The notes: a model not told the origin generated them from the letters alone. 59,433 bases of DNA from Planctomycetaceae bacterium (GCA_020850695.1 JADZEF010000098.1:1-59433); one strand, 5' to 3'. Shown: positions 18,350-27,872, counted from the first letter of the stretch. Numbers and translations are program-made.

Positions 18350-18450
18350 TGGCGAATGGCGGCCTCTTGCGGGATCTCGATTCCGTCGACCGCGTGCGCG
18401 CCGCGCTCAACAACGTGCTGCGCGGCAAGACCGAGGTCGTCGAGGCGTGG
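18350..18450 (+). pseudogene. Possible remnant of a MoxR-type AAA+ ATPase N-terminus
   Basis: A short plus-strand frame reads LDSVDRVRAALNNVLRGKTEVVEAW, resembling the start of MoxR ATPases (helix, then GK.EVVE before the Walker A region). The frame then loses any similarity and no P-loop follows. It lies in the 418-base gap between the nfeD start and the SBBP gene stop. It may be decay debris or chance resemblance. No other feature was seen in this gap. Confidence 0.25.
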
Positions 18451-18546
18451 TGCGTCGTCTGCGACGTCGTCAGACGCCCTCGTGCCCGCCAGCGGCAACG
18501 AGAGCGCTGCGGAGGAATTGAGGCGTAGGCCAGCGCGCTCATCCCA

Positions 18547-19944
18547 TCAATCCGAGGATTTCGTGTTGCTTCCCCTGAGTTTCGCGAGAAAGATGTCGTT
18601 GCTGCCCCGGTTCGGGATCGTATGGCTGCCGAACTTCGCGGGGCCGCTGCACGCTCCGGAAAGATAGAGCGTCCCTTTGCCGTCCGATGCGATCGTATAG
18701 GCGTGATCGGTGCGAGGCCCGCGGGCCTGCTGGAACCAGCGCAGCTTCCCAGCACGATCGTACTTAACGATTTGAATATCGGAGGCTTTGCCCTCGCTTT
18801 CGTGGGGTACGCCGTCGAAGTCGACCTGACCTGTGAACGAGCCGGTAAGAAAGCTGTCGCCGTTCTCGTCGAGCGCGACGCCGAGGCCATAGTCGATGCC
18901 CGGCCCGCCGGCCGTTTGCGTCCACAGCCGCCGTCCCGAGGGATCAAATCCGGTCAGCAGCAGGTCGTTCTCTCCCCGGCTGGCAACGCTCCGATCGGCA
19001 AGCTTGAGCTCGCCTTTGAACATGCCTGCCGCACGGACATTTCCGGCCTCGTCTACCGCAAGCTCGTGCACCATCGCCGACGAGCTGCCGTGACCCGCGT
19101 GCCACCAACCGAGGGTCCCCTGAGCATCGAACTTGGCAACCAGCAGATCCTGTCCCGCGCCGGTGCGGATGCGCTGGCCGGCAAGCGTGCTCTCCCCGCT
19201 GGCATAGCCGCCGCTGTAACAGTTGCCCTGCGCGTCGACCCCGACGGCATGACCGGAGCTGGAACCCGGTCCCTCCGCGGTGCGGTTCCAGAGGAGCTTC
19301 CCTTCCGCATCCATCGCGAGAGTGAAGGCATGAGACGGACCGGGATTTCCCAGGGGTTCCTTGTCGAAAAGCCCTTCGCCGACGACGGCCCCCGTGACAA
19401 AGATCGTTCCGGTGCGATTCGCCGCGATGCCGTGCCCGTAGTCGTAACCCGGGCCGCCGCCGGTCCTGATCCAGGCCAGCTTGCCGTCGGCGTCGTACCG
19501 CGCAACGAAAATATCGTAGTCGCCGGTGGTCTTGACGACCGCCGGATCGAACCGTGCTTCGGCACTTTGAAAGTGCCCCGTCACGTAACAGCCGCCGTCA
19601 CGAGCCGCCGCGACCGCGTAGCCTCGATCGATCAGCTCGCCCCCGCCGCTGCGAACCCACAGGAAACGGCCTTTGGGGTCGACTTTGGCCACGAAGAAAT
19701 CCATCGAGCCGGCGCTGGTCAGCGTCTGCTCGCCAAAGGTGGCGGCGCCGGTGAATTCCCCGGTGAGGAAGATGTTTCCTTCCGGATCCAGCGCAATGCC
19801 GCGCGTCTTGTCGTGCTGCGTCCCGCCGGCCGAGACGACCCATTCGAATGACGGCGGCGTCTCGGGTTCGGACGCTTCCAGGCGACCGGCCGTTACGCAG
19901 GCCGTGGCGGCAATCCACAACAGGAGCAGGTTCGGCAATCGCAT
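18547..19944 (-). CDS. Secreted SBBP-repeat beta-propeller protein
   Basis: A 465-residue protein with a signal peptide (MRLPNLLLLWIAATACVTAG). The rest is a chain of about eight repeats of the type DKTRGIALDPEGNIFLTGEF...DFFVAKVDPKGRFLWVRS. Each repeat has a 'GNxYxTG.F' turn and a 'D.FVAKxDxxG.LxW' strand, as in SBBP beta-propeller repeats. Such proteins are exported and usually structural or binding. No enzymatic residues are evident. It is divergent from the LamG giant at 20384, and they may share a regulatory region. The ligand or role is unknown. Confidence 0.88.
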   Translation of the reverse strand: MRLPNLLLLWIAATACVTAGRLEASEPETPPSFEWVVSAGGTQHDKTRGIALDPEGNIFLTGEFTGAATFGEQTLTSAGSMDFFVAKVDPKGRFLWVRSGGGELIDRGYAVAAARDGGCYVTGHFQSAEARFDPAVVKTTGDYDIFVARYDADGKLAWIRTGGGPGYDYGHGIAANRTGTIFVTGAVVGEGLFDKEPLGNPGPSHAFTLAMDAEGKLLWNRTAEGPGSSSGHAVGVDAQGNCYSGGYASGESTLAGQRIRTGAGQDLLVAKFDAQGTLGWWHAGHGSSSAMVHELAVDEAGNVRAAGMFKGELKLADRSVASRGENDLLLTGFDPSGRRLWTQTAGGPGIDYGLGVALDENGDSFLTGSFTGQVDFDGVPHESEGKASDIQIVKYDRAGKLRWFQQARGPRTDHAYTIASDGKGTLYLSGACSGPAKFGSHTIPNRGSNDIFLAKLRGSNTKSSD

Positions 19945-20383
19945 GAAATTCTCACAAGCGGCTGATCTCGCAGCATCGAGTGCTGCCGGTCGAAAACAGA
20001 TGTTTTCCTCGCAGACGAACGCAGTGCCTCACGCGGGCGTCGAGTCGCCGTGGGACTGTGTGGCCGCGCCACTTTATGCGAGGGCCCGCATTCCGTCCAT
20101 GAGAGCCCCCGGCTCGACCTGCGGACGTGTGTGCTTCAAAAGAACAGCTGTCCGGAGCAATGGCCGTCCCGAACGTCTCAGCGATCCGGACGTTACGGGG
20201 GCGCCAATCGTCGAGGAACTGCTCCCTGGTGATGTTCATTCGGCTGGGAAGACTGGTGAATTCCACGCTCGCCCGTTATTTGGTCAACTCGCTCCCGACG
20301 GAACAGATCCTGAAAGGAGAATGAAGAGACCCACCCGTCCGACAACTCGTCCGGACACGGAATCGGAGATCGAGGTTTCCGTC
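19945..20383. other. Divergent intergenic region, nothing firm
   Basis: This 439-base gap lies between divergent secreted-protein genes. I see no convincing gene or promoter. A stretch near 20063-20090 (GCCGCGCCACTTTATGCGA) looks like a decayed end of the GTGGCAC-type elements found at 27.6 kb, but the match is too short to call. Confidence 0.3.
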
Positions 20384-23300
20384 ATGACGCTTTCCGCCGC
20401 AGTCCTGGTGACAACACTCTGTCTGGCCGCGGATCCGCTTGCCGATGGATGGCAGCGCGAATACTCCGCGGAGGAAGCGAAGGCGTCTCACGTCGTCGCG
20501 CTCTGGCAGTTCAATGCGGGGCATGAGCTTGAGGATTCGTCGGGGCACGGGCATTCGCTCGAGTTGTTCGGGGCGAAGACGGTTGTTGACGGTAAATTCG
20601 GCGAGGGCTTGCAGTCATTCCCCGGATGGCCGGTGGAAGACAAGCGGCATGCGGCGGTGGCGAAGGCCCATCCGAATCTCTCGCCGAGCGGTGCGTTCAC
20701 AATCGACCTGTGGATGAAGCCGGCGGCCGATCTGCCCGAACGCGGCACCGGGCATCTGCTGTGCAAGAAATATGTCTCGCATCACGACTACCAGTTGTCG
20801 ATCTCGCCGTTGCAGGGCAAGACGCGGCGGCTCCAGTTGTCGCTCGGGTTTGGAGCGGACTCGGAAGTCTTCGCTTCCGATGCCTACGAGTGGCCTGCGG
20901 ATGTCTGGCAGCATATCGCGGTGACGTACGACGGCGCGGGGACCGTCCGGTTCTATCGCAATGGAGCGACGCTCGGCGGCCGCACGGTCCCGGGACGAAA
21001 AGCCATCTCGGCGGGACCGCTGCCGCTGACGATTGGCGATCGCACGGGGAGCAATTACGGCGGGTTCTCGGGCGTGCTCGATCAAGTGCGGATCAGTCGC
21101 GGCGTCCGCGAGTTCAGCCCGGCGTCGCTCGAGTTCGCGCTCGAACGCCTGACGTATGTGCGAATGGAAGCAGCGCCGATGATGAAGATCCGCGTGCGCA
21201 ACCTGTTGCCGACGCCGCTTCGCGAGGCGCGCGTGACTCTGACCGGAGCCGGGCGCGCGAACGCGTTCGACGTCCCGGAACTCGATGCGGGGGCGGTCCA
21301 TGAGATCGCACTGCCGTTCGACACCTCGTTGCGGCCCGATGTCTATGAGCTCAAGGCGCGGGCCGAGATTCCGGGTCCGTCGCCGACGCACCGCGAAGAG
21401 ACATTGCGCGTCACTCTGGTGGGTCGCCCGCTGCCGCATCGCATGCCCGTCATGATGTGGGGCATCGGCTCGCCGACGGAGTTCGCGCGCGAGCTGCCGC
21501 GTTTGAAGGACCTCGGTTTCACTCAGTGCCTCGGCTTCGGAGCGGACCACGACGCCATTTGGAAAGCTGGTAAGCCGATCGCTCCCGACACACCGACGGC
21601 CGTCGACGGGACGCTCGCCGTCAAGCGGATGCTCGACGCCGCGCTCGCTAACGACTTCGGCATCGCGGCGACTCTCTATGCGGGCGAATACCTCAAGAAG
21701 AAGCCGGAGCTAGCACGCGTCGACCGGCAGGGGAAGCCGTACGCGCGGCACGACGTCAATGCCTCGCTGCCGGGGCTCGTCGAGTTCTGCGAGAACGTCG
21801 GCAAGAGCGTCGGCCGCACGTACGGCCATCACCCGGCGTTCGTCGCGGCACTGATCAACAGCGAGGTCCGCGATGATTCCGAGATCAGCTTCTCGGAGCA
21901 CGACCGCGCCGCTTACCGCAAAGTCTCCGGGCAGGAGATCCCCGAAGAGGTGACAACCAAGTACGGCCTGCCGTGGAAGTCGCTCAAGGACTTTCCGGCC
22001 GATCGAGTCATTCCCGACGACGACCCGCGCCTTCGGTTCCTGCGCTGGTTCTGGACCGACGGCGATGGATGGAACAGCCTGCACTCGGGCCTGCATCGCG
22101 GGCTGAAGTCGGAGCTGCCGAGCGGTAAGAATCTCTACACCTGGTTCGACCCGGCGATCCGCACGACGAGTGTGCCGGGCAGCGGCGGCGAAGTCGATGT
22201 GCTGAGCCAGTGGACCTACACCGAACCCAGTTCGCTGCGACTGGGCTACTTCGCCGACGAACTGTTCGCGATGGCGGAGTTGTCTCCGCGCAAGCAAAGC
22301 GTGATGAAGATGACGCAGCTCTTCTGGTATCGCTCGACGAGCGCCCCGATCCGTACGGGGACGGACCACATTGCCTCGCCGTTCGATGATCACGATCCCG
22401 ATGCCGCCTATATTTCGATCGCTCCCATGCATCTGCGCGGCGCGTTCTGGACGAAGCTGTCCCGACCGGTGTCCGGGCTGATGTACCACGGATGGGGTTC
22501 GCTCGTCCCGACGGACGGCACGCACGCGTACAAGTTCACGCAGCCGGACTTGCAGACCGAGTTCCGCCGACTGCACCGCGACGTGCTCGAGCCGCTCGGG
22601 CCGATGCTGCGGCAAGTCCCCGCGCGTCGCGGCGATGTCGCCTACCTCGACAGTTTCACGTCGCAGGTGTTCGCACGGCGCGGCAGCTACGGCTACTCCC
22701 ACGACGAGGCGTATCTGACGCTGATGCACGCCCAGCTTCAGCCCGAAGTGATCTTCGAGGATACGATCCTGCGCCGCGGACTGGACGGCTACAAGGTCCT
22801 CGTGCTGGCCGATTGCGACGTTCTTCCCGCGTCGGTCGCCAAACGCATTCAAGAGTTTCAGCAGCGCGGCGGCCTGATCATCGGCGACACGAACCTTGCC
22901 CCGGCCATCAAGCCGGACATCGTGATGCCGAAATTCACACGAACGAAGAAGGCCGCAGAGGATAAGGCGACGTTGCTCAAGAATGCCGCCGATCTCCGGA
23001 AGTCGCTTGATGCGCGGTATCGGCGGTATGTCGAGGCCACGAATCCCGAGATCGTGCCGCACGTCCGCGCGGCGGGTTCGAGCGACTATGTCTTCGTCGT
23101 CAACGACCGACGCGAGGCCGGGACGTACGTCGGCCAGCACGGACTCGTCCTCGACGTCGGGCTCCCCAGCGAAGGCACGGTCACGCTACGACGCGCGAAC
23201 GCACATGTCTATGACCTGACGGCTCGCCGCGTGTTACGGGCGGCTCATGAAGAGGGAGCGACGCGCTGGCCGGTGTCGCTCGGCCCGTGCGACGGCAACG

Positions 23301-23650
23301 TCTTTCTCGTGACGGATCGCACGATCGATCGAGTGCAAATCGAGACTGCGGACGAAGTGCCGCTCGGCAAAGCGACGGCGTGCCGGATCGCGATCACCGA
23401 TGCGAACGATCGACCGATTGATGCAGTGATTCCGCTGCGCGTGGAGATCACCGACCCGCACGGTCGCCCGGCGGAGTTCTCGGGCCACTACGGAGCGGCC
23501 GCTGGACAACTGGAACTCGCGCTCGACCTCGCGAGCAATGACAGTGCCGGCGTCTGGACCATTGCGGTTCATGAGCTGGCCTCGGGACTGAAGGCGTCGC
23601 GTTACTTTCGTGTGTCAACTCCGGCCCTTGATTCCCGGTCCGGAGATTGA
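20384..23650 (+). CDS. LamG domain / glycosidase-like giant secreted protein
   Basis: The predicted product has 1088 residues. The ATG at 20384 has GAGG eight bases upstream and leads into a signal-like segment (MTLSAAVLVTTLCLAADP). An ATG at 20321 is also open but its GGAG is only one base away. Domains in order: a LamG/concanavalin-like fold (about 30-215, FTIDLWMKP...YEWPADVWQHIAVTYDGAGTV); a beta-sandwich linker; a barrel-like region (about 350-720) with ALINSEVRDD and LSQWTYTEPSS resembling GH42/GHL-type glycosidases; a Rossmann-like domain (YKVLVLADCDVLPASVAKRIQEF); and a C-terminal macroglobulin-like sandwich. I infer binding and cleavage of an extracellular polysaccharide. The catalytic glutamates are guesses. 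Confidence 0.8.
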   Translation: MTLSAAVLVTTLCLAADPLADGWQREYSAEEAKASHVVALWQFNAGHELEDSSGHGHSLELFGAKTVVDGKFGEGLQSFPGWPVEDKRHAAVAKAHPNLSPSGAFTIDLWMKPAADLPERGTGHLLCKKYVSHHDYQLSISPLQGKTRRLQLSLGFGADSEVFASDAYEWPADVWQHIAVTYDGAGTVRFYRNGATLGGRTVPGRKAISAGPLPLTIGDRTGSNYGGFSGVLDQVRISRGVREFSPASLEFALERLTYVRMEAAPMMKIRVRNLLPTPLREARVTLTGAGRANAFDVPELDAGAVHEIALPFDTSLRPDVYELKARAEIPGPSPTHREETLRVTLVGRPLPHRMPVMMWGIGSPTEFARELPRLKDLGFTQCLGFGADHDAIWKAGKPIAPDTPTAVDGTLAVKRMLDAALANDFGIAATLYAGEYLKKKPELARVDRQGKPYARHDVNASLPGLVEFCENVGKSVGRTYGHHPAFVAALINSEVRDDSEISFSEHDRAAYRKVSGQEIPEEVTTKYGLPWKSLKDFPADRVIPDDDPRLRFLRWFWTDGDGWNSLHSGLHRGLKSELPSGKNLYTWFDPAIRTTSVPGSGGEVDVLSQWTYTEPSSLRLGYFADELFAMAELSPRKQSVMKMTQLFWYRSTSAPIRTGTDHIASPFDDHDPDAAYISIAPMHLRGAFWTKLSRPVSGLMYHGWGSLVPTDGTHAYKFTQPDLQTEFRRLHRDVLEPLGPMLRQVPARRGDVAYLDSFTSQVFARRGSYGYSHDEAYLTLMHAQLQPEVIFEDTILRRGLDGYKVLVLADCDVLPASVAKRIQEFQQRGGLIIGDTNLAPAIKPDIVMPKFTRTKKAAEDKATLLKNAADLRKSLDARYRRYVEATNPEIVPHVRAAGSSDYVFVVNDRREAGTYVGQHGLVLDVGLPSEGTVTLRRANAHVYDLTARRVLRAAHEEGATRWPVSLGPCDGNVFLVTDRTIDRVQIETADEVPLGKATACRIAITDANDRPIDAVIPLRVEITDPHGRPAEFSGHYGAAAGQLELALDLASNDSAGVWTIAVHELASGLKASRYFRVSTPALDSRSGD

Positions 23651-23962
23651 ATGTCGAAGATGCGCGGCTGGTTCTTCCCATCCGTCAACTTCGCCGCCTG
23701 GGCAGGACGGAGTGTGATTCCGGAGAACCGACGTTGTTTGTCGCGACGGCGCAAAGTGGAGCACGTGACAAAGCTCCTCGGTCGTTTCCTCGCCCAGGCC
23801 GGCGACAACCGCAGCGATTTTTCCCGCACAAACCTCACCACCGATTCATTCGTTGCCAATGATCCGGCATGGCGTCCCGAAACATTGTTCAGATTTCCCG
23901 ACGCGTCGTCGTCCTCCGCGTTCCCGCGGCGAAACAGTTCTCCAAATTGACTCCTTCGCATG

Positions 23963-23991
23963 TTGACCTCTCGCAACCTGTGACCTAGGTT
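23963..23991 (+). promoter_or_regulatory. Candidate sigma-70 promoter for the response-regulator gene
   Basis: TTGACC at 23963-23968 and TAGGTT at 23986-23991 are separated by exactly 17 bases. They lie about 210 bases upstream of the regulator start at 24202, within a 551-base gap (23651-24201) that otherwise shows no gene or repeat. A second TTGACT sits about 15 bases upstream. Confidence 0.4.
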
Positions 23992-24201
23992 TCGGGTAAC
24001 CCTCAACTTTGTCTGCTCCCAGCAGGACTCGCCCGCACGGCCGGAGTGCCACGGCGCGAGGTCCGACACCGTCCCGACGCCCGTTTTCCTGCGGCGTCGC
24101 GGGCATCCTCATGGAACTCCGGTTCGAACCGCGCGGCATCCCTTGATGACCGCACCGCTCGAGCTGCGCCCACACGATTGACATCCGGGAGCCTTGTGTC
24201 G

Positions 24202-25596
24202 ATGAAAGCCAATCACGGTTCGCTCCTTGTCGTCGACGACGACCGCTACGTACTCGAATCGATGGCCGATTACCTGCGGGGACTTGGGCATCGCACCGAG
24301 ACGGCCGGTTCCGTCCGCGAAGCGATCGATCGGATGAAGGAGTACCCGTTCCAGGTCTGTATCAGCGACGTCAACCTGCCCGATCAGGACGGCTTCCAGC
24401 TACTGGACTGGGCTCACCGCAACGTCCCCGATACCTCGGTCATCCTGCTGACCGGCTATGGAACGATCGAAAGCGCGGTCGAAGCCATCCGCATCGGAGC
24501 CTTCGACTATCTGACGAAACCCATCATCGATGAGGAACTGAGCCTCACGGTGGAGCGGGCCCTCGAACAGCGGAAGATGCGCGACGAGAACAAGAGCTTG
24601 CGGGCTCAGCTCGATCGCCGCTTCGGCCTCGCCAACATCGTCGGCCGCGACTACCGCATGCAGCGGATGTTCGACCTCATCGAGAGCGTCGCCGACACCC
24701 GCACCACGGTCCTCATCCTCGGCGAAAGCGGCACGGGCAAGACGATGACCGCCCGCGCCATCCACCAGGCGAGCGATCGCCGCGACAAGCCGTTCGTCGA
24801 AGTGGCGTGCGGGGCGCTGCCGGACAATCTGCTCGAAAGCGAACTCTTCGGACACGTCGCGGGGGCCTTCACCAGCGCCAACCACGACAAGATGGGAAAG
24901 TTCCTCCAGGCCGACGGCGGCACGATCTTCCTCGACGAAATCGCGACCGCGTCGCAAAGCCTGCAGGTGAAGCTGCTCCGCGTCCTTCAGGATCGCGAGT
25001 TCGAGCCGGTCGGCGGCACCAAGACCCACAAGGTCGATGTGCGGTTGATCCTCGCGACCAACGGCGACCTCGAAGAGATGGTGAAGCAGGGGACCTTCCG
25101 CCAGGACCTCTACTACCGCATCAACGTCATCACGATCACGCAGCCGTCGCTGCGGGAACGCATCGGCGACATCCCGCTGCTGGTCGAGCATTACCTGCAC
25201 GACTTCAACGAGCAGACGGGCAAAAATGTCCGCGGGTTCGATGAAGAATCGCTGCAGCTGATGCAGCGTTATCCGTGGCCGGGCAACGTTCGCGAGCTGG
25301 TGAACGTCGTCGAGCGAGCAGTGGTGCTCTGCAAGGGGGACGTGGTCACCGTTCATGACCTTCCGGAAGCGTTGCAGCGCGAAGATCTCATCGCCCACGG
25401 CCTCGCGGCCCGTCCGGCGGGAGCGTCGCTGAAGACGGCCTTAGCGAATCCCGAAAAGCAGATCATTCTCGAGGCCCTCGAGCAAAACGGCTGGAACCGT
25501 CAGAACACCGCCCGCACGCTCGGCATCAACCGCACGACGCTGTATAAAAAAATGAAGAAGTACGGCATCGAGTTCGAGCATCAGTTGCAGTACTGA
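24202..25596 (+). CDS. Sigma-54-dependent response regulator (NtrC family)
   Basis: A 464-residue three-domain activator. The ATG at 24202 has GGGAG upstream (24187-24191) and starts right at the receiver domain; the open frame further upstream is non-conserved. The receiver has acidic residues VDDD and phospho-acceptor Asp56 in [12 protein letters not shown], with Lys in YLTKPI. The AAA+ domain shows Walker A GESGTGKT, the sigma-54 contact GAFTSA, Walker [11 protein letters not shown] and the arginine-rich sensor region. The C-terminus is a Fis-type helix-turn-helix ([20 protein letters not shown]). It activates sigma-54 promoters when phosphorylated. No histidine kinase gene is adjacent, so its partner is elsewhere. 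Confidence 0.95.
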   Translation: MKANHGSLLVVDDDRYVLESMADYLRGLGHRTETAGSVREAIDRMKEYPFQVCISDVNLPDQDGFQLLDWAHRNVPDTSVILLTGYGTIESAVEAIRIGAFDYLTKPIIDEELSLTVERALEQRKMRDENKSLRAQLDRRFGLANIVGRDYRMQRMFDLIESVADTRTTVLILGESGTGKTMTARAIHQASDRRDKPFVEVACGALPDNLLESELFGHVAGAFTSANHDKMGKFLQADGGTIFLDEIATASQSLQVKLLRVLQDREFEPVGGTKTHKVDVRLILATNGDLEEMVKQGTFRQDLYYRINVITITQPSLRERIGDIPLLVEHYLHDFNEQTGKNVRGFDEESLQLMQRYPWPGNVRELVNVVERAVVLCKGDVVTVHDLPEALQREDLIAHGLAARPAGASLKTALANPEKQIILEALEQNGWNRQNTARTLGINRTTLYKKMKKYGIEFEHQLQY

Positions 25597-25703
25597 GCTT
25601 GAACGAGTCGGGCGGCTTCTGATCCGCCTGGATAAATCAAGACATCACCGGATGCGGCTCTCTCGAGTTGCGTCCGGTGGTATCGTTTTCGGGCGCGGCG
25701 AAT

Positions 25704-26264
25704 TCAGTAGGCTGCGCCGATGACGGCCGCGCAGAGTTCTGGGACGGATCGTTGGCTGTCGAGCCGGAGGATCGGAATCGGCAACGATTCCATCCATTGC
25801 TCGTGCAACGTCCGGCTGCGGATTTCCAGACCTCCGGTGTCGTACTGTTGCGCCCACGCCAGGAATGTTGCGTGAGCTTCGGCCAGGTCGCCTCCCGTGG
25901 CTAACCGCTCGGCACCGTAACGATGTGCAGCCCGCGCCCGAAGTCGCTGCAGACGCACGCGAGGATCGAGCGTAAGAAAGACGGCCAACTGGAATCGGGG
26001 AATGAGCGAGTCTCCCCACCCGCACAGTGAACCACTGAGAACCCAGCCCGCACTCGCACGTTCGAACTCGGCGAGCAACAGAGCGAGACGCTCGCCGGGC
26101 TCGCGTTTCTGCGTGAAGGGCGGGTTTGTCGGCTCCCAATAGAAGTCGTCCGTGTCGAGGTGTTGGAGGCCAGTTGCGGCCGCGATGGCCTTCCCGAGAG
26201 TCGTTGTTCCCGAGCCTGACGCTCCGAAGATGTGGATGCGGTGCCGGGTGAGAGACGACGTCAT
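25704..26264 (-). CDS. P-loop nucleoside/adenylate-kinase-like ATPase
   Basis: A 186-residue protein. The ATG at 26264 begins ten residues before the P-loop GASGSGTTTLGK, which suits the start; an earlier ATG 11 codons upstream adds a basic tail. HLDTDDFYW resembles the substrate-binding segment of shikimate, adenylate and uridine kinase relatives. A basic lid-like stretch follows (RVRLQRLRARAAHRYGAERL). These features match small AAA-family 'adenylate kinase-like' proteins of unassigned substrate. It is on the same strand as the downstream-reading OleA-like gene but separated from it by about 150 bases. Confidence 0.8.
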   Translation of the reverse strand: MTSSLTRHRIHIFGASGSGTTTLGKAIAAATGLQHLDTDDFYWEPTNPPFTQKREPGERLALLLAEFERASAGWVLSGSLCGWGDSLIPRFQLAVFLTLDPRVRLQRLRARAAHRYGAERLATGGDLAEAHATFLAWAQQYDTGGLEIRSRTLHEQWMESLPIPILRLDSQRSVPELCAAVIGAAY

Positions 26265-26397
26265 GATTTGCCTGTTGCGGCGCAGCGACTTCGACACGAT
26301 GTGGTTTTAGTACCAGCCCACATGCTCCGCATGAGGTTAAGCCATCGTGACGCAACGGGTGGGATGGTTCTTCCTCCCTCCTCGCGCGCCCGGCTGA

Positions 26398-26416
26398 CCT
26401 CTCGCGGAGCGAGAGG
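26398..26416. terminator. Hairpin just after the OleA-like gene stop
   Basis: CCTCTCGC-GGA-GCGAGAGG is a perfect 8 bp stem with a three-base loop. It begins one base beyond the stop codon of the OleA-like gene (minus strand). It lacks a U-tract, so it may be a transcript-stabilising hairpin or a REP-like element rather than a true intrinsic terminator. Confidence 0.4.
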
Positions 26417-26417
26417 G

Positions 26418-27476
26418 CTACTTTCTTTGCCCCCACTCCACGCCCAGCATCACCGAACTGAGCCCGCTGCCGATTCCCAGGAGTGCGGTGCGATCGCCGG
26501 GCTTCAAGACGCCGCGTTCGATGCCTAATGCGAGGGCCGTCGGAAGTGCAGCAGCACCCGTGTTGCCCAGGAACTCGAACGTCGAGAAATCGCGGGCCGG
26601 GTCGAGTCCGAGTCGTTCGAGAAGAAGCTTCGTGTGGGCACGCCCCACCTGGTGCGTAAAGATGCGGTCGACATCGCCGCTCGTCCAGCCGAGTTCCCGC
26701 TGCGCCACCTGCCATGTGGCTTCCGCGAGGTTCACACCCGCATGGAGCAGCGCTTCGGAATCGGTCTGCATCCGCGGCCGGCCGTCGCCGTGACGCTCCG
26801 CTTCCACGCCCCCTTCGCAGAGTTCATGCGCGGATGTATCGGAGCGGCAGGCTCCGCCGAGCAGTCGATTGCCGGTGCGGCTCAGTCGACGATCGCACAG
26901 GACGATGGCCGCCGATCCGGAGCCGATCGTCAGCGACGCGAAGTCGAGCTTGAGGCTTTGCCGTGATGCCTTCGGATCTTGCAGGATGCTGTCGATCGTC
27001 CCTTCGACGAGATCGCGCCCCGTCTCGGTTCCGACGACGACCCCCGCCCGTACACGGCCGAGTTCGATGAGGTCAGCGATCAGCAGCACGCCGTTCAGAA
27101 TTCCCAGGCAGGCGTTGCTGACGTCGAGGACAACGCAATCGGACGGAAGCCTGACCGCATGATGCACGCCGCTGGCCGTCGCCGGCTCCAGTTGATCGCG
27201 GCAGACGGAGCCATGCACGAGAGCGCCGAAGAGGCTGCGGTCGAGGCCGGACATCTCGATAGCGCGGGCGGCCGTCTGGGCGCTGATGATTCCGGGCTTC
27301 GTGCCACGATCGTAGAACCGCCGTTCGCGGATTCCCGACATCAGTTCGAGGCGGCCGACTCTCAGGCCAACGCGGTCATAGACGGGAGCGAGCCGCTGCT
27401 CGAGCTCCTCGGACGTGACGACGTGCGGGGGAAGCGTGCAGGCGACCGCTTCCAGGCAGACATGCTGGTACTTCAT
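26418..27476 (-). CDS. OleA/FabH-like 3-oxoacyl-ACP synthase III (thiolase fold)
   Basis: A 352-residue condensing enzyme. The catalytic triad is visible: Cys123 in DVSNACLGILNG, His275 in FTHQVGRAHT and Asn305 in FLGNTGAAALP. His and Asn are 30 residues apart, as in KAS III enzymes. Glu97, in DQLEPATAS, precedes the cysteine by 26 residues. This equals the Glu117-Cys143 spacing I recall for Xanthomonas OleA, which condenses two acyl-CoAs to a beta-keto acid. So OleA is more likely than FabH, though I cannot align the sequences. No oleB, oleC or oleD neighbours are present. The product could be a long-chain ketone or a starter for another pathway. Confidence 0.82.
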   Translation of the reverse strand: MKYQHVCLEAVACTLPPHVVTSEELEQRLAPVYDRVGLRVGRLELMSGIRERRFYDRGTKPGIISAQTAARAIEMSGLDRSLFGALVHGSVCRDQLEPATASGVHHAVRLPSDCVVLDVSNACLGILNGVLLIADLIELGRVRAGVVVGTETGRDLVEGTIDSILQDPKASRQSLKLDFASLTIGSGSAAIVLCDRRLSRTGNRLLGGACRSDTSAHELCEGGVEAERHGDGRPRMQTDSEALLHAGVNLAEATWQVAQRELGWTSGDVDRIFTHQVGRAHTKLLLERLGLDPARDFSTFEFLGNTGAAALPTALALGIERGVLKPGDRTALLGIGSGLSSVMLGVEWGQRK

Positions 27477-27578
27477 TTGCCGCCTGTGGGAGAGGCGTCA
27501 AGCCCGAAACCCACCGTGGGCCAGGCTCGCAACCTGTCAGTGTACCACCAGCGATGGTGTCGTGCAGGAGCAGCCAGT

Positions 27579-27731
27579 GTGGCACGGCATTCCATGCCGT
27601 GAACCCGCGCGGAAGAATCGAAAATCGTTCCAAAGCTTATTGGCCCGGATACGGTCGAATCATGGGATCCGACGAGCCTGGGTCTGCTTGTGGGGGCGCC
27701 GCGCCACTTCACGCGACGGAGTCGCGTGCCA
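27579..27731. repeat. GTGGCAC-ended palindromic element, copy 1 of a tandem pair
   Basis: A 153 bp element starting GTGGCACGGCATTCCATGCC and ending GACGGAGTCGCGTGCCAC. The ends are GTGGCAC/GTGCCAC inverted repeats, and each end holds its own small hairpin (GGCATTCCATGCC; CGCGACGGAGTCGCG). A second copy follows after three bases. It lies in the 502-base gap (27477-27978) downstream-facing between the OleA-like gene start and a small gene. Confidence 0.8.
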
Positions 27732-27734
27732 CAA

Positions 27735-27872
27735 TGTGGCACGGCATTCCATGCCTTGAACCCGCGCGGAAGATCGGAGACTCTACGATCCAAATCGGCT
27801 CGCTGGTAGCCTGTTTGCTGCCGGTGTCTTTCGGCTCGCCATATTCCCTCACGCGACGAAGTCGCGTGCCAC
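27735..27872. repeat. GTGGCAC-ended palindromic element, copy 2 of a tandem pair
   Basis: A 138 bp element with the same left end as copy 1 (GTGGCACGGCATTCCATGCC, then GAACCCGCGCGGAAGA) and the same right end (CACGCGACGAAGTCGCGTGCCAC in two parts). The interior differs in length and sequence. The head-to-tail arrangement with a three-base spacer suggests duplication or targeted insertion next to an existing copy. Confidence 0.8.

Noticed and set aside
20063..20090. Decayed GTGGCAC-type element
   Set aside because: Only about 17 of 20 bases match one end of the 27.6 kb elements and no second end is found; chance cannot be excluded.
24115..24135. tRNA-like GGTTCGAA segment
   Set aside because: There is no cloverleaf or acceptor stem around it; the match is a short coincidence.
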